A DNA stretch of 64,000 nt from JBMNCR01 sp049366695 (GTDB lineage: Bacteria; Bacillota; Clostridia; Eubacteriales; Alkalibacteraceae): positions 1 to 64,000 of the forward strand of contig JBMNCR010000066.1 of the NCBI GenBank assembly GCA_049366695.1, read 5' to 3'. Of this stretch, positions 15,939 to 24,816 are shown in pieces (within the stretch, counting starts at the first letter, position 1; every line of letters begins with the position of its first letter). The translations under genes and the position numbers were made by a program. The notes beneath the pieces were generated by a model, which was given only the letters and a program-made list of their open reading frames with translations, did no database searches and was not told the origin of the DNA.

Positions 15939-16748
15939 TTGAAATATAAAACAGGTGATGTGAAAAAAATTCTTGGTATATCTGTTGAGACTTTGCGATA
16001 TTTTGAAAATATTGGATTAATAGAACCGGAAAGAAATAGTATTAATAATTATCGTTATTATGAGGCACTAGATTTAAATAAAATTGTAGCTTATAAGTTT
16101 TATCGTGCTATGGAATTTAGTATGGATAAATCATTGGATATTATTAATAATATGTCTAATGAAGATTTGATTATAAACACTGATAATAAAATGGACACAA
16201 TTAAAGAGAAGATTGAATATTATAAAAATTTATATTTACGTATGGAAGAACTGAAAATCTCGTTTGAGCGGGTAGAACATATGATGGGAGTATATAGAAT
16301 AGAATATAGTCCTGAAATAATATATTATTATAATCAAATAAATGATGAGTTTGAAACAGATGAGTTTCAAATGGAAACTACTAAATTATGGTTAGATGAG
16401 TTGCCGTTTGTGAATTTGGCTGTGCGTATGCCTGTTAATGAAAAACCAATAGGTAGTAAAGTTAATTATGGATATTCAGTTAAAAAGGTATATGAATCTG
16501 TATTTAATAGATTGAAGAAAAGTGCAATCATGACATATGCTTCTAAAAAAAGTATTTATACTATATGTAAAACAATAAATAATCAGATGTTAAGTAATGA
16601 GCATTTAATTCCTGTATTGAATTATATAAATGATAATAACGTAGCTATAAATGGTGATGTAATTGGATGGATTTTAAATGAAGAACAAAATAACAAAGGG
16701 AAAATACGCTATTTTGAATTATGGATACCAATACAAGATGGAAATTGA
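15939..16748 (+). CDS. MerR-family regulator with GyrI-like effector domain
   Basis: This 269-residue activator-type regulator starts at a TTG 6 nt after AAGGAG. Residues about 1-70 are the MerR winged helix (YKTGDVKKILGISVETLRYFENIGLI). A coiled-coil dimer helix covers about 85-115. The rest is a GyrI-like ligand-binding domain ending RYFELWIPIQ. The following gene has a promoter with a 19-bp spacer holding an inverted repeat, the hallmark of MerR control, so this protein probably regulates the downstream flavoprotein reductase. Ligand unknown. Confidence 0.9.
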   Translation: MKYKTGDVKKILGISVETLRYFENIGLIEPERNSINNYRYYEALDLNKIVAYKFYRAMEFSMDKSLDIINNMSNEDLIINTDNKMDTIKEKIEYYKNLYLRMEELKISFERVEHMMGVYRIEYSPEIIYYYNQINDEFETDEFQMETTKLWLDELPFVNLAVRMPVNEKPIGSKVNYGYSVKKVYESVFNRLKKSAIMTYASKKSIYTICKTINNQMLSNEHLIPVLNYINDNNVAINGDVIGWILNEEQNNKGKIRYFELWIPIQDGN

Positions 16749-16868
16749 GAGGTAACATTTCTTTTATTGTTATTTAGAGAAGAGTGTAACAAAAGCTTAC
16801 TTATTAAAAGGTTTTGGAATATAGAGTTTAGATTTTAAATTAAATATGAGATGTTACTTTTATAATAT

Positions 16869-16905
16869 AAAGGATCTGAATCTTCAGATCCTTTATATAT
16901 TTTTT
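16869..16905 (+). terminator. Terminator of the MerR regulator gene
   Basis: A perfect 11-bp stem AAAGGATCTGA/TCAGATCCTTT with loop ATCT is followed by ATATATTTTTT. It separates the MerR gene from the next promoter. Confidence 0.85.
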
Positions 16906-16910
16906 ATATA

Positions 16911-16941
16911 TTGACTTGGTAGTAACTACTAAGTTTATGAT
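16911..16941 (+). promoter_or_regulatory. MerR-type promoter and operator of the flavoprotein reductase
   Basis: TTGACT (16911-16916) and TATGAT (16936-16941) are separated by exactly 19 bp. The spacer holds an inverted repeat, TTGGTAGT-A-ACTACTAA, with one mismatch. MerR proteins activate such over-long promoters by twisting the spacer. The MerR gene is the immediate upstream neighbour. Confidence 0.75.
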
Positions 16942-17023
16942 TAAAGTAGATAAAATATTAACGAAAGGAGACTAAATATTTATTTAATTCTTATAAATTA
17001 TAAAGATTATTAGGGGGATAAAA

Positions 17024-18958
17024 ATGAATAATAAAAATTTAAGAAAAGTTTTAGTTATTTCACTATTTATGTTATTTGTAATGGTTACAATGCTAAGTGG
17101 TTGTACACAAAAATCTTCAGTATCTTTTAATGCAGGATCATATACTGCTCAAGTTCAAGGGAATAATGGACTTATTGAAGTAGAAGTAACATTTAGTGAA
17201 ACAGCGATAACAGATATTAATATTGTGAGTCATTCAGAGACAGAGGGGCTTGGTGATGTCGCTTTAGAAAGTATTAAAAAGGCGGTAATAGAAGGACAAA
17301 CACTAGCCGTAGATGCTGTATCAGGTGCTACTAATGCTAGTAATGCAATGCTTGCAGCTGTTGAAGAATGTGTAAATCTAGCAGGTGGTGATGTAGAAGC
17401 ATTAAAAGTAGCTAGTGAAAAAGCAGGAGAAGGTAAAATAGAAAAATTAGAAACTGATGTAGTTGTTATTGGTGCTGGAGCCGCTGGTAGTTCTGCAGCT
17501 GTTACAGCTGTAGAAAATGGAGCAGAAGTTATTTTGCTAGAAAAAAATGCAAATCCAGGTGGTACTACTTCAATGGGTGGTGGCTTGTTTGGAGCATACA
17601 GTTCCTTGATGGAAGAACATGATGAGGAAGCTGTTGATACACAAGCGTTACTTAAAGATTGGATGAAAGAAATGGTTTGGAAAGCAGATGCAAATCTTGT
17701 AAGAAAATATCTTGCTTTATCTTCAACTACAATTGATTGGTTGATAGGTTATGGATTTGAATTACATAAAGTAGACGCAGTACAACAAACCCATGATACA
17801 TATCATGGATATCATAAATACAATGACTTTACAAAAACTACAGAAAAGTTTATCAATTTTATTCAAACAGGTGTAGTGGATAAAGGGAGTCAAGTGTTTT
17901 ATGAAACACCTGCAAAAAGTTTAATTAAAGACGATGATGGCAACATATTAGGTGTTATAGCTACTATGAAAGATGGAACTACTTTAGAAATTACTGCAAA
18001 ATCTGTAGTTATTGCCACTGGCGGATTTGTAGGCGATGAAGAGTGGGTTGCTGAAACTTTAGATGGTGTTCACGTAGCTACTGCAGGATTAGGAAGTAAT
18101 GTAGGCGATGGTATAAAAATGGCATGGGATGCTGGAGCTGCCAAAAGAGGACAAAATGTACATCTAGCTCATGTAACAAAAGTACCAGGGGATTTGAGTG
18201 CATTTCCTGATACAGCTATATTTGCGAATACATCCCTTGCATATTTACCAACAGTACCATGGGTTAATATGACTGGAGCCCGTTTTGCAGATGAAGATAT
18301 TATTTACGATAGAGCATGGACTACAAATGCAATTATTGCTCAAGGTAATTTTGTTTATACAATTATCTCCCAATCAATGTTAGATACACTAGAAACAAGT
18401 GGTGCAGCTGCAATTGGAATGGAAGAAGCTGTTACAATGGGACCAATGCCAGAGGTAGGCCCTATGAAAATTGGTTGGACTAATTTAAATGCAATGGTAG
18501 ATGAACTTGTTAATCAAGAAGAAGCTTTTATAGGTGCTACTTATGAAGAATTAGCAAAAGCAGCAGGTATGGACGTAGACAAGTTTGTTGAAAATATGAC
18601 GCTATATAATAATGACGCAAAAGCTGGAGTAGATAGTGTGTTTGGCAAAAGAGAAGGACACATGTTTCCTTTAGGTGATGGCCCATATTATGCAATTAAA
18701 GTAATACCTACTAATTTATGTACTCTAGGAGGTATTCGTGTAAATGAGAATTTACAAGTAGTTAAAGCAGATCCAGAAAATTATGATCCTATTACTAACT
18801 TATATGCTGCCGGAGCAGATGTTGGAGGATTGTACAGTGACCACTATGTATTGTTAGAAGGTGGAGCTCAAGGTTGGGCATATAATTCAGGACGTTTAGC
18901 TGGTGCTGAGGCGGCTAGTAATGCTTTGGGAAAAGAAATTGATTTATTGAAAGAATAA
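17024..18958 (+). CDS. Secreted lipoprotein flavoprotein reductase (FMN-bind plus fumarate-reductase-type FAD domain)
   Basis: This 644-residue protein begins with a lipoprotein signal, with Cys 27 in MLSGC. The FMN-binding domain has the flavinylation motif DAVSGAT (Thr 103), where FMN would be attached covalently by ApbE. The FAD domain has VIGAGAAGSS (about 148-157) and ends LEGGAQGWAYNSGRLAGAEA. This build is shared by urocanate reductase and other extracellular respiratory reductases that take electrons from the membrane. The residues before the usual TxGG motif are Leu-Cys, not the His of fumarate reductases, so fumarate need not be the substrate. AGGGGG precedes the ATG. Control by the MerR protein is likely. 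Confidence 0.9.
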   Translation: MNNKNLRKVLVISLFMLFVMVTMLSGCTQKSSVSFNAGSYTAQVQGNNGLIEVEVTFSETAITDINIVSHSETEGLGDVALESIKKAVIEGQTLAVDAVSGATNASNAMLAAVEECVNLAGGDVEALKVASEKAGEGKIEKLETDVVVIGAGAAGSSAAVTAVENGAEVILLEKNANPGGTTSMGGGLFGAYSSLMEEHDEEAVDTQALLKDWMKEMVWKADANLVRKYLALSSTTIDWLIGYGFELHKVDAVQQTHDTYHGYHKYNDFTKTTEKFINFIQTGVVDKGSQVFYETPAKSLIKDDDGNILGVIATMKDGTTLEITAKSVVIATGGFVGDEEWVAETLDGVHVATAGLGSNVGDGIKMAWDAGAAKRGQNVHLAHVTKVPGDLSAFPDTAIFANTSLAYLPTVPWVNMTGARFADEDIIYDRAWTTNAIIAQGNFVYTIISQSMLDTLETSGAAAIGMEEAVTMGPMPEVGPMKIGWTNLNAMVDELVNQEEAFIGATYEELAKAAGMDVDKFVENMTLYNNDAKAGVDSVFGKREGHMFPLGDGPYYAIKVIPTNLCTLGGIRVNENLQVVKADPENYDPITNLYAAGADVGGLYSDHYVLLEGGAQGWAYNSGRLAGAEAASNALGKEIDLLKE

Positions 18959-18990
18959 ATGATTGAATTGTGGTATTTAGAATAAAGTTT

Positions 18991-19033
18991 GGTGCTAGAA
19001 ACAATTTTTTTGTTTCTGGTGCCATTTTTTATT
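18991..19033 (+). terminator. Terminator of the flavoprotein reductase gene
   Basis: GGTGCTAGAAACA pairs with TGTTTCTGGTGCC (G-U pairs included), followed by ATTTTTTATT. Confidence 0.85.
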
Positions 19034-19419
19034 GACGGTTAAGTTTATTGATATTATTAAAAACATAAAATAGTAAAAAGTGGAAATAAATAATAATGAA
19101 TTTAAATTTCATCATGTAATGTTTCAATATTTTAATTTGTGTTGGGGTTTTATTATTGTATACATAGTACATAATATATTATGTAAAACTATTTATTTTA
19201 AACAAAGAGATGGTTTAGCAAAACATTACAAAATAATTATAGTGATTTATAAATCCTATAATATGAGATTTATGTTTATTATAGAAAAGGTAACACTGAA
19301 AAGCTAGCTTTAAACAACTATTCATGCGATTGCCGTGGTGAAAGGATTATTATAGGTTGTTCCTATTGATGTATTATTATATAATAAAATACTAGATAAT
19401 TAATGAAAGGAAGTAGTAA
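19034..19419. other. Gene-poor stretch before ychF
   Basis: No convincing gene is seen. One 75-codon frame from a GTG has no ribosome site and an unlikely composition. Near 19312-19364, AACAACTAT can pair with ATAGGTTGTT around about 33 nt of higher GC, without a T tract. It may be the leader of the ychF transcript. AAAGGAAGT at 19405-19413 is the ychF ribosome site. Confidence 0.4.
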
Positions 19420-20511
19420 ATGAAAATAGGAATTGTAGGTCTTCCCAATGTTGGCAAAAGTACATTATTTAATGCAATTACAAAAGCAGGAGCGGAATCT
19501 GCTAACTATCCCTTTTGCACTATTGAACCAAATATCGGAGTGGTTAGTGTTCCAGACGAAAGATTAGATAATCTTTGTAAATTGTATAACTCTGAAAAAA
19601 TTATACCAACTACAATAGAATTTTTAGATATTGCTGGATTAGTTAAAGGTGCTAGCAAGGGTGAAGGTTTAGGAAATAAATTCTTATCCCATATTAGGGA
19701 AGTTGATGCTATTGCCCATGTTGTTAGATGCTTTGAAGATGATAATATAGTTCATGTAGATGGAAGTATTGGTCCGTTAAGAGATATTGAAACTATTAAT
19801 TACGAATTAATTTTTTCTGATATTGAAGTATTAGATAGAAGGATATTAAAAACTCAGAAAAATGCAAGATCGGGTAGTAAGAATGATCAAAATGAACTGG
19901 TAATTTTAAATAAAACAAAAAAAATGTTAGAAGAGGGAAAACTAATATCTAGTAAACATTTTAATAAAGAAGAGTGGTTATTTGTAAAAAGTTTACAGTT
20001 ACTTACTTCAAAACCAGTTTTGTTTATAGCGAACGTATCAGATGATGAACTTAGTGAAAATGATAATTCTCTTGTTAAAGAATTAAAAAAATATGCTATG
20101 GAAGAAGGCTGTCAGGTAATAAAAATCTGTGCAAAAATCGAGGAAGAAATTTCTCAATTAGATTGTGAAGAAAAAGAAGAATTTTTGCATGAATTAGGAT
20201 TATCTGAATCTGGTTTAGACAAAGTGATAAAAAGCAGTTATAAACTATTAGGATTGATAACTTTTCTTACCGCGGGACCTAAAGAAGTTAGAGCTTGGAC
20301 TATAAAAGAAGGAACAAAAGCTCCACAAGCTGCAGGAAAAATTCACACTGATTTTGAAAAAGGTTTTATTCGAGCGGAAGTTACTGCATATGAAAAACTA
20401 ATAAAGGCTGGATCTGATACAAAATCAAAAGAGTTAGGTTGGACAAGGCTAGAAGGGAAAGAGTACCTAGTTAAAGATGGTGATGTTATATTATTTAGGT
20501 TCAATGTATGA
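19420..20511 (+). CDS. ychF: Redox-regulated ATPase YchF
   Basis: This 363-residue universally conserved Obg-like P-loop protein is usually an ATPase acting at the ribosome. Seen are G1 GLPNVGKSTLFNAIT, G3 DIAGLVKGASKGEGLGNKFL, the coiled coil (about 130-200) and the C-terminal TGS domain with TAGPKEVRAWTI and the final KDGDVILFRFNV. GAAAGGAAG precedes the ATG. glpP begins 9 nt after its stop and may share the transcript. Confidence 0.96.
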   Translation: MKIGIVGLPNVGKSTLFNAITKAGAESANYPFCTIEPNIGVVSVPDERLDNLCKLYNSEKIIPTTIEFLDIAGLVKGASKGEGLGNKFLSHIREVDAIAHVVRCFEDDNIVHVDGSIGPLRDIETINYELIFSDIEVLDRRILKTQKNARSGSKNDQNELVILNKTKKMLEEGKLISSKHFNKEEWLFVKSLQLLTSKPVLFIANVSDDELSENDNSLVKELKKYAMEEGCQVIKICAKIEEEISQLDCEEKEEFLHELGLSESGLDKVIKSSYKLLGLITFLTAGPKEVRAWTIKEGTKAPQAAGKIHTDFEKGFIRAEVTAYEKLIKAGSDTKSKELGWTRLEGKEYLVKDGDVILFRFNV

Positions 20512-20520
20512 GGTGTTAGT

Positions 20521-21084
20521 ATGATGAATATTAAAGAATTACTTATGGATTCGCCTATTATTCCAGCATGTAGGAGCGAAGAACAATTTGCAGATTCATT
20601 ATCGAGTAATGCTAAAGTGATTTTTGTTTTAGAATCAAATATCAATAATTTTAAGGAACGAGTAAATGCAATCAAAAGTAGTAATAAGTATGCTTTTGTG
20701 CACTTTGATTTAATTAGTGGATTCTCTCAAGATAATGAAGCATTAAAGTATGTTGTTGATATTTGTCAACCTCATGGGATAATAACTACTAGAAAAAATT
20801 TAATAAATTGTGGAAAAAAGCTAGGATTATATACTATACAAAGAATGTTTCTTATTGATACAACTTCGATTTCATCTGCTATAAATATGGCTAGACAAAC
20901 TAAACCTGATGCAATAGAAATACTTCCTGGAATAGCGCCAAAAGTTATTATGGCTATGAAGAATAAAATTGATATACCAATTATAACTGGGGGGTTAATT
21001 ACAAATAAAAAAGAAATTAACAATGCTCTTAAAGCAGGAGCTGTAGGAGTATCGGTTTCAAAGAAAGCTATGTGGGAATTATAA
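20521..21084 (+). CDS. glpP: Glycerol-3-phosphate responsive antiterminator GlpP
   Basis: GlpP binds glycerol 3-phosphate and leader RNA to allow transcription of glycerol genes. The 187-residue barrel protein has PIIPACRSEEQF at its start, FVHFDLISGFS, HGIITTRKNLI, AIEILPGIAPKVI and PIITGGLITNKKEI with the phosphate-binding end. The ribosome site GAGGTG serves the ATG at 20521 or the next codon. No glpF, glpK or glpD is nearby, so its targets lie elsewhere. Its link with ychF seems positional only. Confidence 0.92.
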   Translation: MMNIKELLMDSPIIPACRSEEQFADSLSSNAKVIFVLESNINNFKERVNAIKSSNKYAFVHFDLISGFSQDNEALKYVVDICQPHGIITTRKNLINCGKKLGLYTIQRMFLIDTTSISSAINMARQTKPDAIEILPGIAPKVIMAMKNKIDIPIITGGLITNKKEINNALKAGAVGVSVSKKAMWEL

Positions 21085-21162
21085 TATTGTTTAATTAAAA
21101 AGGAATATATTTGTGAAATGCACAAAAGATATCTTGAAGTTATTAGCAAACTTATGGACCTA

Positions 21163-21280
21163 AGACATTTGAAAAATCGAAGTTTAACAAGCAACTAAAA
21201 TCAGGGAGTAGAATATTATATATATATGAGAACCTGAGTGAAAGTAATACTTTTGTAAATTTAGAGTTTTTCAAATGTCT
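21163..21280. repeat. Small element with 14-bp inverted ends
   Basis: AGACATTTGAAAAA (21163-21176) is repeated exactly inverted at 21267-21280, with 90 bp between. There is no coding capacity. It could be a miniature transposable element, or a large stem-loop between convergent glpP and HD-GYP genes. The rest of 21085-21391 holds no gene. Confidence 0.5.
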
Positions 21281-21391
21281 ATAAGAAGTAGATTTGTCGT
21301 ATTAAAATGTACTTATACTATTTCGAATTTATATAAACAAATAATGTAATGCTTGGGAAGAGTATTTTATAAGTATAAGATGAATTGTAAA

Positions 21392-22486
21392 TCAATATTC
21401 ATGATAAATTCCATTAATTACAACATTTGTCTCAGTCATTAAATCTAATTCTGTAAAACTGATTTTATTATCTTGTTTATTAACTAAATTTACAATAGGT
21501 CTTAACACGTATTCTGAATTTAATTTCTTTATAACCGCTATTTTTCCATTGCTCAGATTTACTAAAGTTCCAACTGGATAGGGGACAATCCTGTTTATAA
21601 AAGCTTTAACAATATCTAAATCAAAATCTTCACCACACGAACCCATAATTAATTCTAAAGCTTCATTTGGTGACATAGCTTTTCTGTAAGTTCTATCTGA
21701 AGTTAACGCATCGTAGACATCACATACTGCAGCCATCCGTGCATAGACAGATATTTTGTTTTTATATAGTTGATTTGGATAACCTTTTCCATTAACTTTT
21801 TCATGATGTTCTAAGATTATAGATAATGCTATAGAATTTAAGCAAGAATGGTTTTTTAAATAATCATAACCTAATGAGGAATGATTTTTTATTAGCTCCA
21901 TTTCATTTTCAGTTAATCGCCCTGGTTTATGTAAAATATTCTTTGGAATAAATACTTTTCCAAAATCATGCAATAAAGCACCTATTGCTATAGACTCTAA
22001 TTGAGTTTTTTTGCAACCCATTTCAACACCTAAAACTATTGCTAGAACAGCTGCATTTACGCAGTGTTGATATGTGTAATCATCCATAGTTTTTATATCA
22101 ACAAGATTAATAATTATTTCTTTATTAGCAAGTATATTATCAACAAAGTGTCTGGCGATTTTAGCAATGTTATTTATTGCGTTTGGATTTGTATTATTAT
22201 ATCTATTTTTTTGTATATATCTTGATCCTCTATATAAATCATCATAACTATTTTTTATTGTATGAATTGCTTTTTGTCGTAGCTCTGGACTTATAATATC
22301 GGATATTATCTCATTGCTATATTCATCATGTATATATAAGGAATAAACTCCGTTTGAAATAGCTCTTTCAATAAGTTTGTTATTGAGTGGGTGTCCTTCT
22401 CTTAGAAGTGCAATGCCATTAGCATTATAAATAGTTCTTGCTAATATACTTTCCTCCTTAACAGAATTAATAGGGACAAGCCTCAT
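21392..22486 (-). CDS. HD-GYP domain cyclic-di-GMP phosphodiesterase
   Basis: This protein has about 364 residues from the ATG at 22486, where MRLVPINSV begins. A longer reading has no ribosome site. The first ~130 residues form a DUF3391-like or wing domain. The HD-GYP catalytic domain follows with LLHDFGKVFIP, IKNHSSLGYDYL and the signature EHHEKVNGKGYP. It would hydrolyse c-di-GMP. It is divergent from the chemotaxis operon, and a PilZ receptor lies in the flagellar operon, which suggests local control of motility by c-di-GMP. Confidence 0.92.
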   Translation of the reverse strand: MRLVPINSVKEESILARTIYNANGIALLREGHPLNNKLIERAISNGVYSLYIHDEYSNEIISDIISPELRQKAIHTIKNSYDDLYRGSRYIQKNRYNNTNPNAINNIAKIARHFVDNILANKEIIINLVDIKTMDDYTYQHCVNAAVLAIVLGVEMGCKKTQLESIAIGALLHDFGKVFIPKNILHKPGRLTENEMELIKNHSSLGYDYLKNHSCLNSIALSIILEHHEKVNGKGYPNQLYKNKISVYARMAAVCDVYDALTSDRTYRKAMSPNEALELIMGSCGEDFDLDIVKAFINRIVPYPVGTLVNLSNGKIAVIKKLNSEYVLRPIVNLVNKQDNKISFTELDLMTETNVVINGIYHEY

Positions 22487-22713
22487 TTGTTCACAACCTT
22501 TCAATGAATAAAATGAAAATATGTCTTTAGAAATATATATTAAATTGTACACTAAAGAAGTGATATCATCAAATATTATTAGACAATATAGTTAATAAAA
22601 TTATAAAATATAAAAAAATAGTATTATTTAAGAGAAATAAAGAGAAATAAATATTAATAATTTAGCTAATATATACGATATATAAACTATAATAAGTCAT
22701 AGGAGGATAGGTT

Positions 22714-23178
22714 ATGAGACAGGTAATTATATTTATCAATAATAATCAAAGTTTTGCTCTTGATATATCAAGCATTGAGAGGATAATTGAATTCCAAAGA
22801 CCTAAAAGGATTCCTGAAGCATCTCAATATTTACTCGGAGTTATTAAGTATAATGAAAAAATATTACCTATTATTGATCTGAACATGAGATTTTTTAATA
22901 TTAACTATATTGATAATGATGAATCTAAAATAATTGTTGTAATATGGAAGGATAAAAAAATAGGAATATTAGTGAATGAAATTGTAGGGATAAAGAGTAT
23001 TGCTGACGATGAATTTGAAGAGTCTAATTTACAGGATTCATCTATAGCTAAAGAATATGTTTTAGGATTTATTAAAACTACTGATGATATAACTATGATG
23101 TTAGACATTAATTCTATTTTTAATTTTGATGAAGAAATAGAATTATTAACCATGCAAGGTGAAACTGGTGAATTATAG
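22714..23178 (+). CDS. cheW: Chemotaxis coupling protein CheW
   Basis: This 154-residue adaptor joins receptors to CheA. It has the CheW fold with FALDISSIERIIEF, LLGVIKYNEKILPIIDL and KKIGILVNEIVGI. AGGAGGATAGGTT precedes the ATG. It heads the chemotaxis and late flagellar gene series, and its TAG is directly followed by the cheD ATG. A second cheW lies at 28.6 kb. The C-terminus is slightly longer than in that copy. Confidence 0.94.
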   Translation: MRQVIIFINNNQSFALDISSIERIIEFQRPKRIPEASQYLLGVIKYNEKILPIIDLNMRFFNINYIDNDESKIIVVIWKDKKIGILVNEIVGIKSIADDEFEESNLQDSSIAKEYVLGFIKTTDDITMMLDINSIFNFDEEIELLTMQGETGEL

Positions 23179-23661
23179 ATGTCGAATGAAATTAAAGTAG
23201 GTATATCTGATTATAAAATTACTCAGTATCCAGATAAGTTAATTACTCTAGGATTAGGTTCTTGTGTAGGAATTGCAATATATGATAAGGCGAATAAGAT
23301 AGGAGGGTTAAGTCATATAATGCTGCCAGATAGTTCCTTTTTTAAAGAAAGATTAAAAGCAGAAAAGTTTGCAGATTTAGCTATCCCTAAAATGGTAGAT
23401 GAAATTAAAAGGCGGTACAATTCTAGAAATTTAGTAGCAAAAATAGCTGGTGGAGCAAGTATGTTTAATTTTCCTGAAAAAAAAATGATTAGTGATATTG
23501 GTAGTAGAAACGTATTGGCTGTAGAACAGAAATTAAAAGAACTTAATATTCCCATTTTATCTAGTCTTACTGGGGGGAATATGGGGAGAACAATGATTGT
23601 GGATTTAGATACATTTCAAATTATTATAAGAACTGCGCATAGAGATATAATAAAATTATAA
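23179..23661 (+). CDS. cheD: Chemoreceptor glutamine deamidase CheD
   Basis: This 160-residue deamidase modifies receptor glutamines and, in Gram-positive bacteria, also binds CheC. The catalytic Cys 29 lies in LGLGSCVGIAIYD and His 46 in GGLSHIMLPDS. The GGASMF loop and the closing DLDTFQIIIRTAHRD are typical. It starts immediately after the cheW stop, which suggests translational coupling. A stem-loop follows before cheB. Confidence 0.95.
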   Translation: MSNEIKVGISDYKITQYPDKLITLGLGSCVGIAIYDKANKIGGLSHIMLPDSSFFKERLKAEKFADLAIPKMVDEIKRRYNSRNLVAKIAGGASMFNFPEKKMISDIGSRNVLAVEQKLKELNIPILSSLTGGNMGRTMIVDLDTFQIIIRTAHRDIIKL

Positions 23662-23710
23662 ACAATTTAATAATGAAACGGTGTTGAATGTAAACCGGAT
23701 GTAAACTTAA

Positions 23711-23749
23711 ATAATTTATTACTTTATGAAGATTTGCGTAATAAATTAT
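23711..23749 (+). other. Stem-loop between cheD and cheB
   Basis: ATAATTTATTAC (23711-23722) and GTAATAAATTAT (23738-23749) pair perfectly around a 15-nt loop. No T tract follows, so it is not a standard terminator. It may tune mRNA processing or stability between the two parts of the operon. Confidence 0.5.
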
Positions 23750-23802
23750 AGTAGGGGAATAATTTTAATAAAAATAATTATATATAAATCTATGGAGGAT
23801 AT

Positions 23803-24816
23803 ATGGCAATTAAATTATTGGTAGTTGATGATTCGGCCTTTATGCGAAAAGTAATAGGGGATTTGATTAGTGAAATTGAAGGAATAAAGATTGTAGGAAT
23901 TGCAAGAAATGGATTAGAGGCATTAGAAAATATTCCGCGTTTAAAACCTGATGTAATAACTATGGATATCGAAATGCCAAAGCTTAATGGCATTGATACT
24001 TTGAAGAGGGTGAAAGACAAATATAAGATACCAGTGATTATGTTAAGCTCGCATAGTGGTACAGATGTTACTATGGAAGCCTTAGAAATTGGAGCGGTAG
24101 ATTTTATTGAAAAACCTGCTAACTTGAATGCAGATTTAGTTGGTCTAAAGAATGAACTTGAAATAAAAATAAAAACGGCATTTCAGATTTCAATGCCAAG
24201 TGAAAAGACTAGTAATAAGATAAAATATGATAACAATAGAGTATTATTAAATTCTATACAAGCGGTAGCGATAGGTGCTTCAACTGGAGGACCAAAAGCT
24301 TTGTTTTACTTAATAAGTAAGATTCCAGAAAAAATTAAAGTGCCTATTTTTATAGTACAACATATGCCAAAGGGATTTACAAAATCACTCGCATGTAGAT
24401 TAGATAATGAATGTAATATGAAGGTAGTTGAAGCTGAAAATGATATGAATATAAATAGAAATACGATATACGTTGCGCCTGGAGATTGGCATATGACAAT
24501 AAATGAAAATAAAATCAAATTAAATAGTAGAGAAAAGCTATTTGGGGTTAGGCCTGCTGTGGATTATTTATTTGAATCAGCTTCTGAAGTATACAGTGAT
24601 AAATTGCTTGGAATTATTCTAACAGGAATGGGGAGAGACGGAACTAATGGAATGGTAAGTATCAAAGAAAATGGGGGATATAATCTTGCGCAGAGTGAAG
24701 AATCATGTGTAGTTTATGGAATGCCCCGCAGTGCTGTTTCTAAAGGAGTAGTAGATGATATAATGAATTTAGAGACTATATCAATGAATTTAAATAAATT
24801 AGTAAAGGTGAAATAA
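23803..24816 (+). CDS. cheB: Chemoreceptor methylesterase CheB
   Basis: CheB removes receptor methyl groups when phosphorylated by CheA. The 337-residue protein has a receiver domain (LLVVDDSAFMRK, phosphoacceptor Asp 55 in ITMDIEMPK). A linker and the esterase domain follow, with catalytic Ser in GASTGGPKAL, His in VQHMPKGF and Asp in LTGMGRDGTNGM. GGAGGATAT precedes the ATG. It overlaps cheR by one base. Confidence 0.97.
   Translation: MAIKLLVVDDSAFMRKVIGDLISEIEGIKIVGIARNGLEALENIPRLKPDVITMDIEMPKLNGIDTLKRVKDKYKIPVIMLSSHSGTDVTMEALEIGAVDFIEKPANLNADLVGLKNELEIKIKTAFQISMPSEKTSNKIKYDNNRVLLNSIQAVAIGASTGGPKALFYLISKIPEKIKVPIFIVQHMPKGFTKSLACRLDNECNMKVVEAENDMNINRNTIYVAPGDWHMTINENKIKLNSREKLFGVRPAVDYLFESASEVYSDKLLGIILTGMGRDGTNGMVSIKENGGYNLAQSEESCVVYGMPRSAVSKGVVDDIMNLETISMNLNKLVKVK

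Noticed and set aside
19080..19307. 75-codon frame starting with GTG between the flavoprotein gene and ychF
   Set aside because: No ribosome site, very AT-driven composition and no recognisable family; probably chance.
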